Notes: generated from the letters alone by a model not told the origin. DNA of 64,000 nucleotides from Aquabacterium sp. (GCA_030654395.1 JAURXM010000108.1:62001-126000), one strand, 5' to 3'; positions 30,118 to 39,318 are shown, counted from the stretch's first letter. A program made the numbers and translations.

Positions 30118-30148
30118 CAAACGATCGTTCTTTTCAAACGATCGTTCG
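30118..30148. promoter_or_regulatory. Double palindromic operator upstream of acyl-CoA dehydrogenase
   Basis: Two copies of CAAACGATCGTTC, 17 bases apart, each centred on the palindrome AACGATCGTT. The second copy extends to ACGATCGTTCG, identical over 11 bases to the site upstream of the TetR gene at 54725. Lying about 60-90 bases before the start codon of the minus-strand gene, they are well placed to repress its promoter. Confidence 0.7.
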
Positions 30149-30349
30149 AATCAGGCCGCATTTATACCTCAGACTGAGCCGCTTGTGGTGCTTTGTCCCT
30201 GATGAAAGTGCTGTTTCCGGCCTTTTGGGGTGGCATCCCCCCTGAATGGGAGGGGCTGCCATGCCTGATGCCGGGCGTGAGTCGCGTCTGTTGACGTGAG
30301 TTTGTTTTGCGTTAATCCGTTGTTGTTGTGTGTGAATGATGGTATTTGT

Positions 30350-30377
30350 TTGACGCAATTGGTGTGCGGTATATATC
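30350..30377 (+). promoter_or_regulatory. Candidate promoter for the lipase-like gene
   Basis: TTGACG, 16 bases, TATATC. It would give a 5' leader of about 200 bases. A second weaker candidate (TTGACG at 30461, AGAATA at 30484) is closer to the gene. Both are judged by consensus only. Confidence 0.3.
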
Positions 30378-30589
30378 TGCGTCATCAGCATCTGCCATAT
30401 TGTTCTGGTAAGGGGTAACCCATGTGCATGGGGCTGTATGCGTCATTTTAAAAGTAACCTTTGACGACATTCGTTTGATTACCAGAATAAACCCTGTTGG
30501 TCATATAAGCGACAACTCTCCAAACTGGTGTCAGTAGCCCGTCGGCTGCGGGTCACTTGTGGTGACTCTTGATTAAACTGGAGAGAAAC

Positions 30590-32398
30590 ATGAATCGCAT
30601 GTACCTGCGTCAGTCGGGCCGCGCCGCATTGTTGGCTGCCGTCGCATTGGCTGTGTCGTCCGCTTATGCTGCACCCTCTGTTGGGCCAGATGGCCCGGCG
30701 TTTTACACGCTGCCATCGCCAATGCCTACAGGCACTCACGGTGATTTGCTGTCGTACAGAGTCGGTAGCGCCAGCTTAGGGCCCGGTGCGCCAAGCACCA
30801 ATGCTTGGAACGTCTTGTACCAATCTAATGATGCGGTTGGTGCGACCAATGTCGTATCCGGTACGGTCTTGGTGCCTGCTGCGCCGTGGTCGGGGTCAGG
30901 CGCCAGGCCGGTTATCTTGTACGCGGCCAGCCTCCATGGCAGCGCCCAAGATTGTGCGTCTTCTCGTCAGTTTGAAAAAGGCAGTGATTATGAAAACTCC
31001 AATATCGTGGCCGCGCTGAAGGCGGGGTATGCGGTATTGGTATCTGATTATCAAGGCTACATCACAGGCGACGCCCCGACCACCTTAATGGGGCGCTCGC
31101 AGGGTAAGGCGGTGCTGGACCTTTTTAAGGCCGCGACAGCCATTCCCGCATCGGGCATCAGCGCCAGTGCCAAGGTGGCCATTTGGGGCTACAACCAGGG
31201 CGGGCAATCTGCCGCATGGTCAGCCGAGCTGCAACCCGCCTATGCGCCTGAGGTCAATCTGGTTGGCGTAGCCGCCGGAGGGGTGCCGCCCGATATGGTC
31301 AAGGTCGCACCTGAACTGGACGGCAACTTGGGTGCCGCCTTCTTGTTTGACACGGTCAATGGCTTGGCTCAGCAGTATCCCCGTCAGGTGCCTTTGAAGC
31401 TGCTCACGACCCCCGAGGGCAAGCAAGTTCTGGCCGATTTGAAAACGCAGTGCCTGTTCAAGCAGCTGTTTTATGTGATTAACAAACCGTTTTCGTACAT
31501 TTCAGCTGACGCGACCCCGCTGTCCGAGGTGATTGATTTGCCGATGGTCAATGCCTCTTTGGATGCGCACACCTTGGGCAGGCTGCCCATGACGGTGCCC
31601 TTCTATCAGTACCATGGCCAAGCGGACGAATTCATCCCCATCTCCTATGGCTTTGCGCTTAAAAAGGACTATTGCAGCAAGTTCAAGAGCGTGACCTTTG
31701 ACGTCTTCCCTGCTGAGCACATCATCACCCAGTTCCAAGCGGCGCCTTTTGTGCTGTCATGGCTGGCCGATCGTTTCGCGGGCAAACCGGCGCCGGGTAG
31801 CTGTGACATCACCAAGCCTGATCCGGTGTCGACGGCCAATCCGGGCAGGGGCAACTATGTTGTGTCACTCAAGAGTTGGCCGCTGACCGCCCGTGTCGGC
31901 TTGAAGACCTTGAACCAGACCATCAACCTGCCTGCTAGCTCGACCTTCACCGCTGATGCTGATGTCAGCGCAAAAAGGTTGACCGGCAGTTTGAACGTCC
32001 CTGAGTTCACGGCCAAAGTCAAAATATTGGGCATCACGACCGACATCAAGCTGGTGATCACACAAGTTGGCCCGATTGAGGGTACGGCCGAGCTGGACGA
32101 GAACGGGCTCTTGCATGTGCACGGCCATGCTTATGCCAACATGCGGATCAAGTCCGTTGGGATTTTGGGTATCAACCTGCCGTTTGGGTGCAAAACCTCT
32201 ACGCCGATTGATTTCCCGGTCAATTTCGATGGACCCTTGTCTGCAATGGGTGATGGTAATTTGGGCTTCTCCGGTACGACAACTTTCCCGAAGATCACGG
32301 GCTGCGGTTTGTTCTCGCCGATCTTCAGTGTCTTGATGTCCGGTCCAGGCCAGACGTATTCGTTTGTGGCGGCGCCGCCCGCCCCGACGAAGTGGTGA
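30590..32398 (+). CDS. Secreted lipase-fold protein with nucleophile Ser replaced by Asn
   Basis: Exported protein of 602 aa; signal peptide at residues 1-28 (ending SSAYA), ATG preceded by GGAGAG. Residues about 40-400 follow the secretory lipase (LIP, Candida lipase A-like) pattern: VLYAASLHG, LVSDYQGY, GKAVLDLFKAA. The nucleophile elbow reads GYNQGG, with Asn202 where Ser is expected; Asp346 (GQADEFIP) and His377 (AEHIIT) are present and spaced as in that family. A C-terminal region of about 190 aa (WPLTARVGLKTLNQ onward) is beta-rich, begins after an S-CD-Pro linker and carries Cys pairs; I do not recognise it. It may be a non-catalytic lipid binder. Confidence 0.72.
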   Translation: MNRMYLRQSGRAALLAAVALAVSSAYAAPSVGPDGPAFYTLPSPMPTGTHGDLLSYRVGSASLGPGAPSTNAWNVLYQSNDAVGATNVVSGTVLVPAAPWSGSGARPVILYAASLHGSAQDCASSRQFEKGSDYENSNIVAALKAGYAVLVSDYQGYITGDAPTTLMGRSQGKAVLDLFKAATAIPASGISASAKVAIWGYNQGGQSAAWSAELQPAYAPEVNLVGVAAGGVPPDMVKVAPELDGNLGAAFLFDTVNGLAQQYPRQVPLKLLTTPEGKQVLADLKTQCLFKQLFYVINKPFSYISADATPLSEVIDLPMVNASLDAHTLGRLPMTVPFYQYHGQADEFIPISYGFALKKDYCSKFKSVTFDVFPAEHIITQFQAAPFVLSWLADRFAGKPAPGSCDITKPDPVSTANPGRGNYVVSLKSWPLTARVGLKTLNQTINLPASSTFTADADVSAKRLTGSLNVPEFTAKVKILGITTDIKLVITQVGPIEGTAELDENGLLHVHGHAYANMRIKSVGILGINLPFGCKTSTPIDFPVNFDGPLSAMGDGNLGFSGTTTFPKITGCGLFSPIFSVLMSGPGQTYSFVAAPPAPTKW

Positions 32399-32478
32399 TA
32401 GCAGATATGGGTCGATAAAGGATCGGTGATAGGCTGTGTTTGCATCTATTTTGCAGTTGGATGCGTAGTGGCTGTAAG

Positions 32479-32522
32479 AACTGGCTCGGTGGCACGACTA
32501 CTCAGTGTCCCGAGCCAGTTTT
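32479..32522 (+). terminator. Intrinsic terminator after the lipase-like gene
   Basis: AACTGGCTCGG and CCGAGCCAGTT form an 11-bp stem around 20 bases that can pair further, followed by a short T-run (TTTT). It separates the lipase-like gene from the bufferin operon. Confidence 0.6.
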
Positions 32523-32580
32523 GATCTTGGGCGATGACCTTATCGATCCCTTTCACCTTGTTTCTTACGGAGAAATCACC

Positions 32581-32868
32581 ATGACCCAACGTACTTCTGC
32601 ATCCCTGGCCGCCGCTGCTGCTTTGATGGCTTTGTCTTCTGCTGTGTTCGCTGCTGACGCCCCAGGTGGCAGCTCTGGCGCAGCCGTTGCGGCAAGCGAC
32701 AAAGTGCATTGCTACGGCGTGCACGCCTGCAAGGGCAACAGCGATTGCAAGACCGCTGAGCACAGCTGCAAAGGCCAAAACGGCTGCAAGGGCCACGGCT
32801 TCAAGGCCATGGATGCCAAGGCTTGCTTGACCAAGGGCGGCACCATCGGCGACATCAGCGCCAAGTAA
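32581..32868 (+). CDS. bufA: Bufferin-like Cys-rich precursor peptide (BufA2/DUF2282-like)
   Basis: Exported 95-aa peptide: signal peptide residues 1-25 (ending VFAAD), a short Gly/Ser linker, then a Cys-rich core with six Cys (44, 50, 56, 63, 69, 82) in the pattern [15 protein letters not shown] ... [15 protein letters not shown]. The last third (CLTKGGT) is typical of this small family. ATG follows ACGGAG. The next two genes encode a DUF692 (MNIO) enzyme and a DUF2063 protein, the set known to modify Cys residues of bufferins, periplasmic metal-binding RiPP-like peptides linked to copper tolerance. The role here is inferred from the family; the modified residues are not known. Confidence 0.85.
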   Translation: MTQRTSASLAAAAALMALSSAVFAADAPGGSSGAAVAASDKVHCYGVHACKGNSDCKTAEHSCKGQNGCKGHGFKAMDAKACLTKGGTIGDISAK

Positions 32869-32882
32869 AGTTTAAGCGCGCC

Positions 32883-33743
32883 ATGAGTGTGAAACACGCA
32901 TCACATGGCCGTTTGACGCAGCCTTCGCCCGGTTTCGGATTGGGGCTGCGCACGGCGCACTACGCTGATTTCTTGGCCGAACCGCAGGCCGTGGATTGGC
33001 TGGAAATCATCAGCGACAACTATCTGGTGCCCGGTGGCAAGCCCTTGCGCATGCTCGACGCGATCCGCGAGCGCTACCCGATGGCCATGCACGGTGTGGC
33101 CCTGTCTATTGGTTCGGTCAACGGGCCGGACGATACTTATCTGAATCAGCTCAAGCAACTGGTTGACCGCGTGCAGCCCCTTTGGGTGTCCGACCACCTG
33201 TGCTGGACGGGCGTGCATGGTCGCCAGTTGCATGACCTGATGCCGCTACCCTATACCGACGAAGCCTTGGCTGTGGTGGTGCGCCATGTGCGCCGCGTAC
33301 AAGACTTTTTGGGCCGACGTTTGGTGCTCGAAAACGTGTCCAGCTACGTCAACTTCACCCAATCGCACATGAGCGAATGGGACTTCGTTGCTGCGGTATG
33401 TGAGCAGGCCGATTGCTTGCTGCTGGTTGATGTCAACAACATCTATGTCAGCAGCGTCAACCACGGCTTTGATGCGCACGACTACTTGGCTCGATTGCCT
33501 GTTGGCCGCGTGCAGCAGATCCATCTGGCCGGGCACAGCCACAACGGCGACCACATCATTGATACACACGATCACCCCGTCGCTGACCCTGTGTGGGATC
33601 TTTATGCACACGCTTGCCGACGCTTTGGTGAGGTAGCCACCATGATCGAACGTGACGATCACATCCCGCCATTGCCTGAATTGCTTGCCGAGCTGAACCA
33701 CGCACGCGCCATAGCGGCCAGCACCTTGTTGGAGGCCGCATGA
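32883..33743 (+). CDS. bufB: DUF692 multinuclear non-haem iron oxidase (BufB-like)
   Basis: TIM-barrel enzyme of 286 aa of the MNIO/DUF692 family. Metal-ligand segments typical of the family are present: [51 protein letters not shown] and DTHDHPV. The ATG at 32883 lies 14 bases after the precursor stop; an in-frame upstream start would overlap the precursor. Related enzymes convert precursor Cys residues into thiooxazole-type groups, guided by the DUF2063 partner encoded next (overlap ATGA). The substrate is almost certainly the adjacent peptide. Confidence 0.93.
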   Translation: MSVKHASHGRLTQPSPGFGLGLRTAHYADFLAEPQAVDWLEIISDNYLVPGGKPLRMLDAIRERYPMAMHGVALSIGSVNGPDDTYLNQLKQLVDRVQPLWVSDHLCWTGVHGRQLHDLMPLPYTDEALAVVVRHVRRVQDFLGRRLVLENVSSYVNFTQSHMSEWDFVAAVCEQADCLLLVDVNNIYVSSVNHGFDAHDYLARLPVGRVQQIHLAGHSHNGDHIIDTHDHPVADPVWDLYAHACRRFGEVATMIERDDHIPPLPELLAELNHARAIAASTLLEAA

Positions 33744-34546
33744 GCGTCCTTGCAGCAGACCAGACGCTGGCGGCCATCCAGTCGCGCATGCAGGCGCACG
33801 TGTTGGTGGGCGATCAGGCCGCGCTGGCCGATGTCAGCCAAGGGCCGGGCTTGAGCCCTGAGTGCCGACTGGGTATCTACCATCACGCCTATCGCGCACG
33901 CCTGATCGAAACCTTGGGTGACAGTTTTGGCCACACCTTGAGCTATCTGGGTGACGAGTGGTTTGAGCACTTGGCAGGCCTGTTCATTGAGGCGCATCCC
34001 TCCGCTCACAGCAATTTGCGCTGGTACGGACAAGCCTGGCCCGATTGGCTGGATGAGGTCTTGGTGGATGGATCTTCGCTCGGCGCACACCCCGAGGTGG
34101 CTGAATTGGCTCGGCTTGACTGGGCCTTGCGGCGAGCCTTTGATGCAGCCAATGCCACCGTGTTGACCTTGGCTGATCTGGCTACCATGACGCCTGATGA
34201 CTGGGACAGCGCCGTTTTGACAGCGCAATCTTCAGCGTCTTTCTTGTCATTGAATTGCAATACCCTGAGCCTTTGGCATGCGCTGGATCAGGATGAGACC
34301 GTGCCTGCAGCGGCATTGTTGAGCGAGCCTGTTGGTGTGCTGGTTTGGCGCCGCGACGACAGCCCGCACTTTCGCAGTGTGTCGGCCATGGAAGCTGTCG
34401 CTGTTGCCGGTTTGCTTGCTGGGCAATCGTTTGCTGATATCTGCGATGCCTTGGCCGAGGCCTTTCCGGCAGAGGACACGACGCCTGTTGCTGGCGGTTT
34501 GTTGCGTCGCTGGGTTGATGACGGCTTGTTGGCAAAGGCAGCGTGA
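33740..34546 (+). CDS. bufC: DUF2063 bufferin maturation partner (BufC-like)
   Basis: Protein of 268 aa with a DUF2063-type N-terminal domain ([39 protein letters not shown], then [12 protein letters not shown]) and a C-terminal winged-helix-like half. In characterised systems this family recruits the precursor to the MNIO enzyme. The start overlaps bufB by four bases. The operon appears to end here, although a small ORF follows after about 100 bases. Confidence 0.9.
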   Translation: MSVLAADQTLAAIQSRMQAHVLVGDQAALADVSQGPGLSPECRLGIYHHAYRARLIETLGDSFGHTLSYLGDEWFEHLAGLFIEAHPSAHSNLRWYGQAWPDWLDEVLVDGSSLGAHPEVAELARLDWALRRAFDAANATVLTLADLATMTPDDWDSAVLTAQSSASFLSLNCNTLSLWHALDQDETVPAAALLSEPVGVLVWRRDDSPHFRSVSAMEAVAVAGLLAGQSFADICDALAEAFPAEDTTPVAGGLLRRWVDDGLLAKAA

Positions 34547-34615
34547 CATTTGCACGTTTACCGCGTGCAGTGAAGGTGGTGAATTGTGTTGACCTCGCTC
34601 GGCTCTGCGAGGATA

Positions 34616-34633
34616 GGCAGATCAATATCTGCC
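34616..34633. promoter_or_regulatory. Inverted repeat GGCAGAT-CAAT-ATCTGCC
   Basis: A perfect seven-base inverted repeat with a four-base loop, 20 bases before the small ORF at 34653. It has no T-run, so an operator or RNA hairpin is more likely than a terminator. Confidence 0.35.
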
Positions 34634-34652
34634 CGAGGTTCAACCCCGCATC

Positions 34653-34919
34653 ATGTGGCTACCTGACTCCATTTACCGAATACTGCCCGCAGCCTATGCT
34701 GTCACAGGTGTCGCCTTGGTGCCCCTTTTTGGTTTCAGCGGCCCAGCCGTGATCAGCTCGGCCATGCTTTTGGCCGCGGCTTTGCTCACCACGGTTTGGC
34801 GCTACACCCATCCTGAGCGCAAGACGCCGTCCTCAGCGCCCACAGCGTCTGATGTGCGAGATGAGTGGGCGCAGCGCCGCCTGCGCCGAGAAGAGAGCAT
34901 GCGGGCCAAGCAAGGCTGA
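34653..34919 (+). CDS. Small membrane protein, function unknown
   Basis: An 88-aa ORF with two adjacent hydrophobic segments (about residues 10-45, LPAAYAVTGVALVPLF and VISSAMLLAAALLTTVW) and a charged tail rich in Arg/Glu (DVRDEWAQRRLRREESM). Composition matches surrounding genes, which supports it being real. It could be the last gene of the bufferin operon or an independent gene. No family is recognised. Confidence 0.55.
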   Translation: MWLPDSIYRILPAAYAVTGVALVPLFGFSGPAVISSAMLLAAALLTTVWRYTHPERKTPSSAPTASDVRDEWAQRRLRREESMRAKQG

Positions 34920-34922
34920 ATC

Positions 34923-34942
34923 GGCCTCGCTGGCCAGAGGCC
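34923..34942. terminator. Weak convergent hairpin
   Basis: GGCCTC and GAGGCC around an eight-base loop, between the convergent genes ending at 34919 and 34942. There is no strong T-run. Confidence 0.35.
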
Positions 34943-36096
34943 TATTTCACGCTCAAAGGCTGATAAATGCCCTGCGCATTGCCCAGCCTAGTTTGGGCTT
35001 GCTGAATGAACCCAGACAAGGTGCGGTTTTGGTTCCAGCTGTCCAGCACCAAGAAGCCATTTTTTGCAATGGCAATCCGGTCTGCGACGGTAGACAGGTT
35101 GGTTGCGCCCACGGGTGATCGGATGATCAAGTAAGGGCTGGCAAAGGGCACCATCTTGTTGGTGCCAATGAAAATGTCGCCACGCAAGCCCAGTGTTTCA
35201 AGGCTTTGATTCAAGAGCCAAGCATTGAGCTGGGCCAGCGACTTGATATTGGGCTGATCCCACATGGCTTGCAGCAAGTAGGTTTGCTCGTGGATGCCAA
35301 ATTGGATGGCTGCAGCCGTGGCCAATTTGTGAAACTCACCTGCGCGAAGCGGATCAACGCGCGCCTCGTCGGCCTGTTGCTGCAAAGCGTAGCCTTGGCG
35401 TGCCGCTTGAGTCAAGCCGGTGGCCTGGGCCATCGTGCCTGCCCCATAGCGCTTGTGTAGCAGAGACAAAGCGCCGATATTGGCCAAGACATTGCTTTGG
35501 CCTTGAAGCAAATCCGCAGTCGCATCCCCGGCCATTTTGGCTGCCGATTCAATCGACATGCCTGCCACTTGGATTTTGGCAGCGGTTTTGTCTACAGCCA
35601 TCAAGGTATCCAAGGCGCCCTTCATGCTGAAGGCCAGAGCCAAATTAGAGCGAACCTCGTTGGCAGCAAAGACACCCAAGCGTGCCCAATAGAAATCGGG
35701 GTTGTAGCGGACGAAGGCGTCGTAGCTCATCAAGATGTAGGCGTTTTGAGCCATGGTGATCTTGGCTGGCACATTGCCGTAGTACGACGCGGCAATTTGG
35801 TGGGCCGCCTGCATGTGCGCACGGGCGTTTTGTTCGTAAATGGCTTGGCTGGCCACCGGGTCACCGTTGTCGCCAGCGTACAAGCCCGCCATGTCGTTGG
35901 CCACAGCGTGCAGGCGGGTCAACATTTGGACTTCATCGGCAGGCAAACTGCGCTGGGCCAGGCCATTGCGGATACCGTTGATCACGTTGGCCGCTTGGAG
36001 CGGACCGAGCACACGCGCTGGGAATGCCATCGTGGGCAAGGCCAATGCGCCAATCAGTGCGGCGACTTGGATGGCGCGGGACAGGGTGTACTTCAT
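34942..36096 (-). CDS. Secreted helical protein of unknown function
   Basis: Exported protein of 384 aa. The ATG at 36096 gives a signal peptide (MKYTLSRAIQVAALIGALAL ending TMAFP); the frame is open for about 100 more codons but that part overlaps the neighbouring oxidase gene and lacks protein-like composition. The mature part is rich in Ala, Gln and Asn, mostly helical by composition, with no metal or catalytic motif I recognise. It has no lipobox. Neighbours (GlcD-type oxidase upstream on the same strand) give no clear clue. Confidence 0.65.
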   Translation of the reverse strand: MKYTLSRAIQVAALIGALALPTMAFPARVLGPLQAANVINGIRNGLAQRSLPADEVQMLTRLHAVANDMAGLYAGDNGDPVASQAIYEQNARAHMQAAHQIAASYYGNVPAKITMAQNAYILMSYDAFVRYNPDFYWARLGVFAANEVRSNLALAFSMKGALDTLMAVDKTAAKIQVAGMSIESAAKMAGDATADLLQGQSNVLANIGALSLLHKRYGAGTMAQATGLTQAARQGYALQQQADEARVDPLRAGEFHKLATAAAIQFGIHEQTYLLQAMWDQPNIKSLAQLNAWLLNQSLETLGLRGDIFIGTNKMVPFASPYLIIRSPVGATNLSTVADRIAIAKNGFLVLDSWNQNRTLSGFIQQAQTRLGNAQGIYQPLSVK

Positions 36097-36175
36097 GGTG
36101 ACTGCTTGTGTGAAATGACAAGCGGTTAACTCTATATGGTTGTGCCGCAGGGAGCCATTAGGGCTCCCTCTCACA

Positions 36176-37696
36176 TCAGAACCTAGGCAATTCGGACAAA
36201 GCCTCGCGCAGCGCCGTTGTTTGGCCCATCGCTTGGCCGGGTGCGGGGCGCAACTCGCCGCACCGTGCCAGCATCGGGATGTTCTTGCCAGGGTTGAGCA
36301 GCCCGTTCGGGTCAAACGCCGCTTTGAAGGCCAGCATTTGCGCGCGCTCGCCATCGGTGAACTGCACACACATGGCGTCCAGCTTCTCGATGCCCACGCC
36401 ATGTTCCCCGGTGATGCTGCCCCCTAACTGCACGGCCTTGCGCAAGATGTCATTGCCAAAAGCTTCAGCGCGTTGGAGTTGATCCGGGTCGTTGGCGTCA
36501 AACAAAATCAGCGGGTGCATGTTGCCATCGCCCGCGTGGAACACGTTCACGCAGCGCAAGCCATGGGTGTCTTGCAGGGCGTTGATGGTCTCTAGCATCG
36601 TGGCCAGCGCCTTGCGCGGGATGGATGCATCCATGCACAGATAATCGGGGCTGATGCGGCCCGTGGCGGGGAAGGCGTTTTTGCGGCCACTCCAAAAGCG
36701 CAGGCGTTGCGCCTCGTTCTCGCTGATGTCGATGCGGGTGGCGCCCGATTGTTGCAGCACCGCCGTCAGCCGCTCGATTTCTTCTTCTACTTCTTCGGCG
36801 CTGCCGTCGCTCTCGATCAGCAAAATGGCCGCCGCATCGAGGTCGTAGCCCGCGTGGACGAAGTCTTCCACAGCGAGCGTCATGGGCTTGTCCATCATCT
36901 CCAAGCCAGCAGGGATCAGGCCTGCGCCGATGATGGCCGCGACGGCTTCACCCGCCTTGCCCACCTCGGCAAAACTCGCCAGCATGCAGCGCGCCACTTG
37001 GGGTTTGGGCAAAAGGCGCACGGTGATCTCGGTGGCCACGCCCAACAAACCTTCGCTGCCAATGAAAGCGGCCAGCAGATCCAAGCCTGCGGCGTCCAGC
37101 GCTTCGCTTCCGAGCTCCAGCACCTCGCCCTCGACCGTGAAGCCGCGTACGCGCAGCACGTTGTGCACGGTCAGGCCGTACTTCAGGCAGTGCACGCCGC
37201 CAGCGTTCTCGGCCACGTTGCCGCCAATGGTGCAGGCGATTTGGCTGCTGGGGTCGGGCGCGTAATACAGGCCGTGGATGGCCGCAGCCTCGCTGATGGC
37301 CAGATTGCGCACGCCGCACTCCACCACGGCCGTGCGGGCCAATGGGTCAATGTGCAGAATGCGGTTCAGGCGTGCCAGTGACAAGGTCACACCGAGCGCA
37401 TGGGGTAGCGCACCACCGGATAGTCCTGTGCCGCCGCCGCGTGCCACAACGGGCACGCTGAGCGCATGGCAGGCCGCCAGCACGGCGCCGACTTGTTCAT
37501 GGGTCTCTGGCAGGGCCACGGCCAAGGGGCGTTGGCGGTAGGCGCTCAGCCCATCGCACTCAAAGGGGGTGACGGCTTCGGTATGCCACAGCACACTGCG
37601 CTCTGGCAGCACACGCAACAAAGCCTTGACGACTTCTTGCTGGCGCTTTTGGGCGGTAGACGATGTGGTGTGTGAGGGTGTGACGGTGGCATCCAT
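36176..37696 (-). CDS. glcD: FAD-linked glycolate/lactate oxidase (GlcD family)
   Basis: FAD-binding oxidase of about 506 aa. The PCMH domain has VPVVARGGGTGLSGGALP, and AENAGGVHCLKYGLT and GSEGLLGVATEITVRLLP follow. The C-terminal domain has VNVFHAGDGNMHPLILFD and GSITGEHGVGIEKL, then NPNGLLNPGKNI-like ending (FDPNGLLNPGKN), all typical of GlcD and D-lactate dehydrogenases. An ATG at 37696 is used; a GTG at 37705 would add three residues and neither has a strong ribosome site. glcE and glcF are not next to it, so D-lactate or another 2-hydroxy acid is as likely a substrate as glycolate. Confidence 0.9.
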   Translation of the reverse strand: MDATVTPSHTTSSTAQKRQQEVVKALLRVLPERSVLWHTEAVTPFECDGLSAYRQRPLAVALPETHEQVGAVLAACHALSVPVVARGGGTGLSGGALPHALGVTLSLARLNRILHIDPLARTAVVECGVRNLAISEAAAIHGLYYAPDPSSQIACTIGGNVAENAGGVHCLKYGLTVHNVLRVRGFTVEGEVLELGSEALDAAGLDLLAAFIGSEGLLGVATEITVRLLPKPQVARCMLASFAEVGKAGEAVAAIIGAGLIPAGLEMMDKPMTLAVEDFVHAGYDLDAAAILLIESDGSAEEVEEEIERLTAVLQQSGATRIDISENEAQRLRFWSGRKNAFPATGRISPDYLCMDASIPRKALATMLETINALQDTHGLRCVNVFHAGDGNMHPLILFDANDPDQLQRAEAFGNDILRKAVQLGGSITGEHGVGIEKLDAMCVQFTDGERAQMLAFKAAFDPNGLLNPGKNIPMLARCGELRPAPGQAMGQTTALREALSELPRF

Positions 37697-37718
37697 CTGC
37701 GGCACTGTAAACCACCAT

Positions 37719-38015
37719 TCAGGCCACGATCAAATCGGGTATGCAGCGCAGCAGCCGCATGTCATGTTTGTCGACCATCATGCAGTCGCCGTGTCCATTG
37801 AATCGATAGTGCCGACCCGTCACGGATGAGCGCACACTCAATGCGCCATGCCCCATGTACCTGACCGACAGGGGGGATGTTTTGTTTGCGGTTGAGATCG
37901 GCTTGATGGCTGCTATCTCTGTGGCGCACCAGCTAACTTGATGCGGCTTACCTTCGCTTTTTGCCAAATCGGCAAAAGGAATGGGCTGGCGACGACGGGT
38001 GGTGCGGGCAATCAT
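37719..38015 (-). CDS. Small protein with TGRxYxF motif
   Basis: A 98-aa ORF. The C-terminal half (VRYMGHGALSVRSSVTGRHYRFNGHGDCMMVDKHDMRLL) follows a pattern seen in small proteins of phage or mobile origin: a strand, TGRxYxF, then VDxxD near the end. The N-terminus is basic. The ATG at 38015 is preferred to an extension over the FIST gene. The function is unknown. Confidence 0.5.
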   Translation of the reverse strand: MIARTTRRRQPIPFADLAKSEGKPHQVSWCATEIAAIKPISTANKTSPLSVRYMGHGALSVRSSVTGRHYRFNGHGDCMMVDKHDMRLLRCIPDLIVA

Positions 38016-38088
38016 GGGGGCTCCAACACGGTGTCCGAATTTGGACGGTATCCCGCATTGTGAAATGATCGGCGCTAGGCGGCCATCC

Positions 38089-39309
38089 CTAGGATCCAAA
38101 CACGGTCAACACGCCTGTGTAGCCGTAGATGTGGTGTCGAGCGATCTCGCCTGCCGCGAACATGCCCACCAAGGGGATGTCATCACCCAAGGCCCGGGCG
38201 ATGATCTCCATCTCTGCGTTTGGCGAGCCAAAATGCGGCCCACCACGGCCGGTGCAGCTGATGTAGATCGCACCTGCTGCCTTGTTCGATGCCTGCGCAG
38301 TGGGGTCGAATTCTTCGCGGATCTCGGCGCAAATGCGCACAAGGTCTTGGCGGGCGGCCTGCACCTGCCTGTGTCCAAAGGCGAGTTGCATGCCGGGCTC
38401 CACCACTTCGCTGATGGCCACACCGGAGCGAGAAGGGTCCAAACCGACCAGATGTCGCACACGGGTGTCGGCTCCAAAATGCTGTCCGTGGCTGAGCAGG
38501 TCGCTGTTGGCGTCCGTGAGCCCAACCAGGGTGGTGCGCACTTTGGGCAGCGCCTCTTCCAACCAATCTGCGTCGGTCATGTTTGCGGGCACACCCAAAT
38601 CGCGTAGCAAGCAAGTCAAGGCGGGCAGGCCGTCGAGTTCATAGATCACGTTGCGGTAGGCACCTGTGATCTCTCTGCGAGGGCCCAGTGGCTCACACCC
38701 CTGAGTGACCCGTGAGACCAAGCGCACGCGCTCACTGAATGCCACGCCAGACAGGCCACCTTGCCAGACGCCGCTGGGTACATCCTCTGGTGTGTTGGCG
38801 TGGGGGTCTAGCGCCAAGTGCCGGCCTTGCGCTTGCCCCACGCTGACACCGCCGAACACAAGGCCTGTCGTGGTGCGAGCGGCCAGCTCCATGATCAGTT
38901 CAGGTAGATCAGGCGAGTGCCCATCCGCATGTACTTGCGCTGTGTGCGCGTGCCACTGCCCTTGGCGTGATGTCAGCGGTTGTCTGCCATGGAAGATGCG
39001 GAAATCGCGCGCTGGCATGTTGCTCAGCATCACGGCCAGCGCAGGCTCATCCATGTACTCCACACGGTTGGACAGTACACCAGCGCCGACACCACCCACC
39101 CAAGCCACATGCGGCAGATGTTGGCGCAAGCTGGCCATGATGACCTCAGCGCCGTCAGACAATTCATCTGTCAAATAGCACCAGCCCAATGTGGCCTCAA
39201 GTTGCAAAGCCCCTTGTGACACCAGTTGCGCCCAAACCAACTCCAGCGCCAACTCAGGTCGGGGGTGGGTGGCGTGCGCATGAAGAAAGCGCAAGGCAGG
39301 CGTGCTCAC
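38089..39309 (-). CDS. FIST-domain sensory protein
   Basis: Protein of 406 aa with FIST N (about residues 25-215: LGWCYLTDEL, VAWVGGVGAG, GLVFGGVSVG) and FIST C (about 225-385: ITGAYRNVIYELDG, AISEVVEPGMQLAFGHR, ISCTGRGGPHFGSPNAEMEII, PLVGMFAAGEIA) domains. FIST domains are thought to sense small ligands such as amino acids and are often tied to signal transduction. It starts with GTG and stands nine bases downstream of phaM on the same strand. Confidence 0.9.
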   Translation of the reverse strand: MSTPALRFLHAHATHPRPELALELVWAQLVSQGALQLEATLGWCYLTDELSDGAEVIMASLRQHLPHVAWVGGVGAGVLSNRVEYMDEPALAVMLSNMPARDFRIFHGRQPLTSRQGQWHAHTAQVHADGHSPDLPELIMELAARTTTGLVFGGVSVGQAQGRHLALDPHANTPEDVPSGVWQGGLSGVAFSERVRLVSRVTQGCEPLGPRREITGAYRNVIYELDGLPALTCLLRDLGVPANMTDADWLEEALPKVRTTLVGLTDANSDLLSHGQHFGADTRVRHLVGLDPSRSGVAISEVVEPGMQLAFGHRQVQAARQDLVRICAEIREEFDPTAQASNKAAGAIYISCTGRGGPHFGSPNAEMEIIARALGDDIPLVGMFAAGEIARHHIYGYTGVLTVFGS

Positions 39310-39318
39310 GCTGGGTCT

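Larger units (their letters stand above)
30057..30589. other. Long intergenic region with operator-like repeats
   Basis: A 533-base gap without a convincing gene, between divergent acyl-CoA dehydrogenase and lipase-like genes. The half next to the dehydrogenase holds the TetR-type palindromes (30118-30148) and an inverted repeat GTTCAC-N8-GTGAAC (30088-30107). The half next to the lipase-like gene has promoter-like sequences. The middle (30220-30260) has only a weak C/G-rich inverted repeat. Confidence 0.5.

Noticed and set aside
30230..30260. C/G-rich inverted repeat in the long intergenic region
   Set aside because: The stem is imperfect, there is no T-run and no adjacent gene end, so neither terminator nor small RNA is supported.
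36097..36402. N-terminal extension of the unknown secreted protein
   Set aside because: It overlaps the oxidase gene, is Cys/Arg-rich and would hide the clear signal peptide beginning at 36096.
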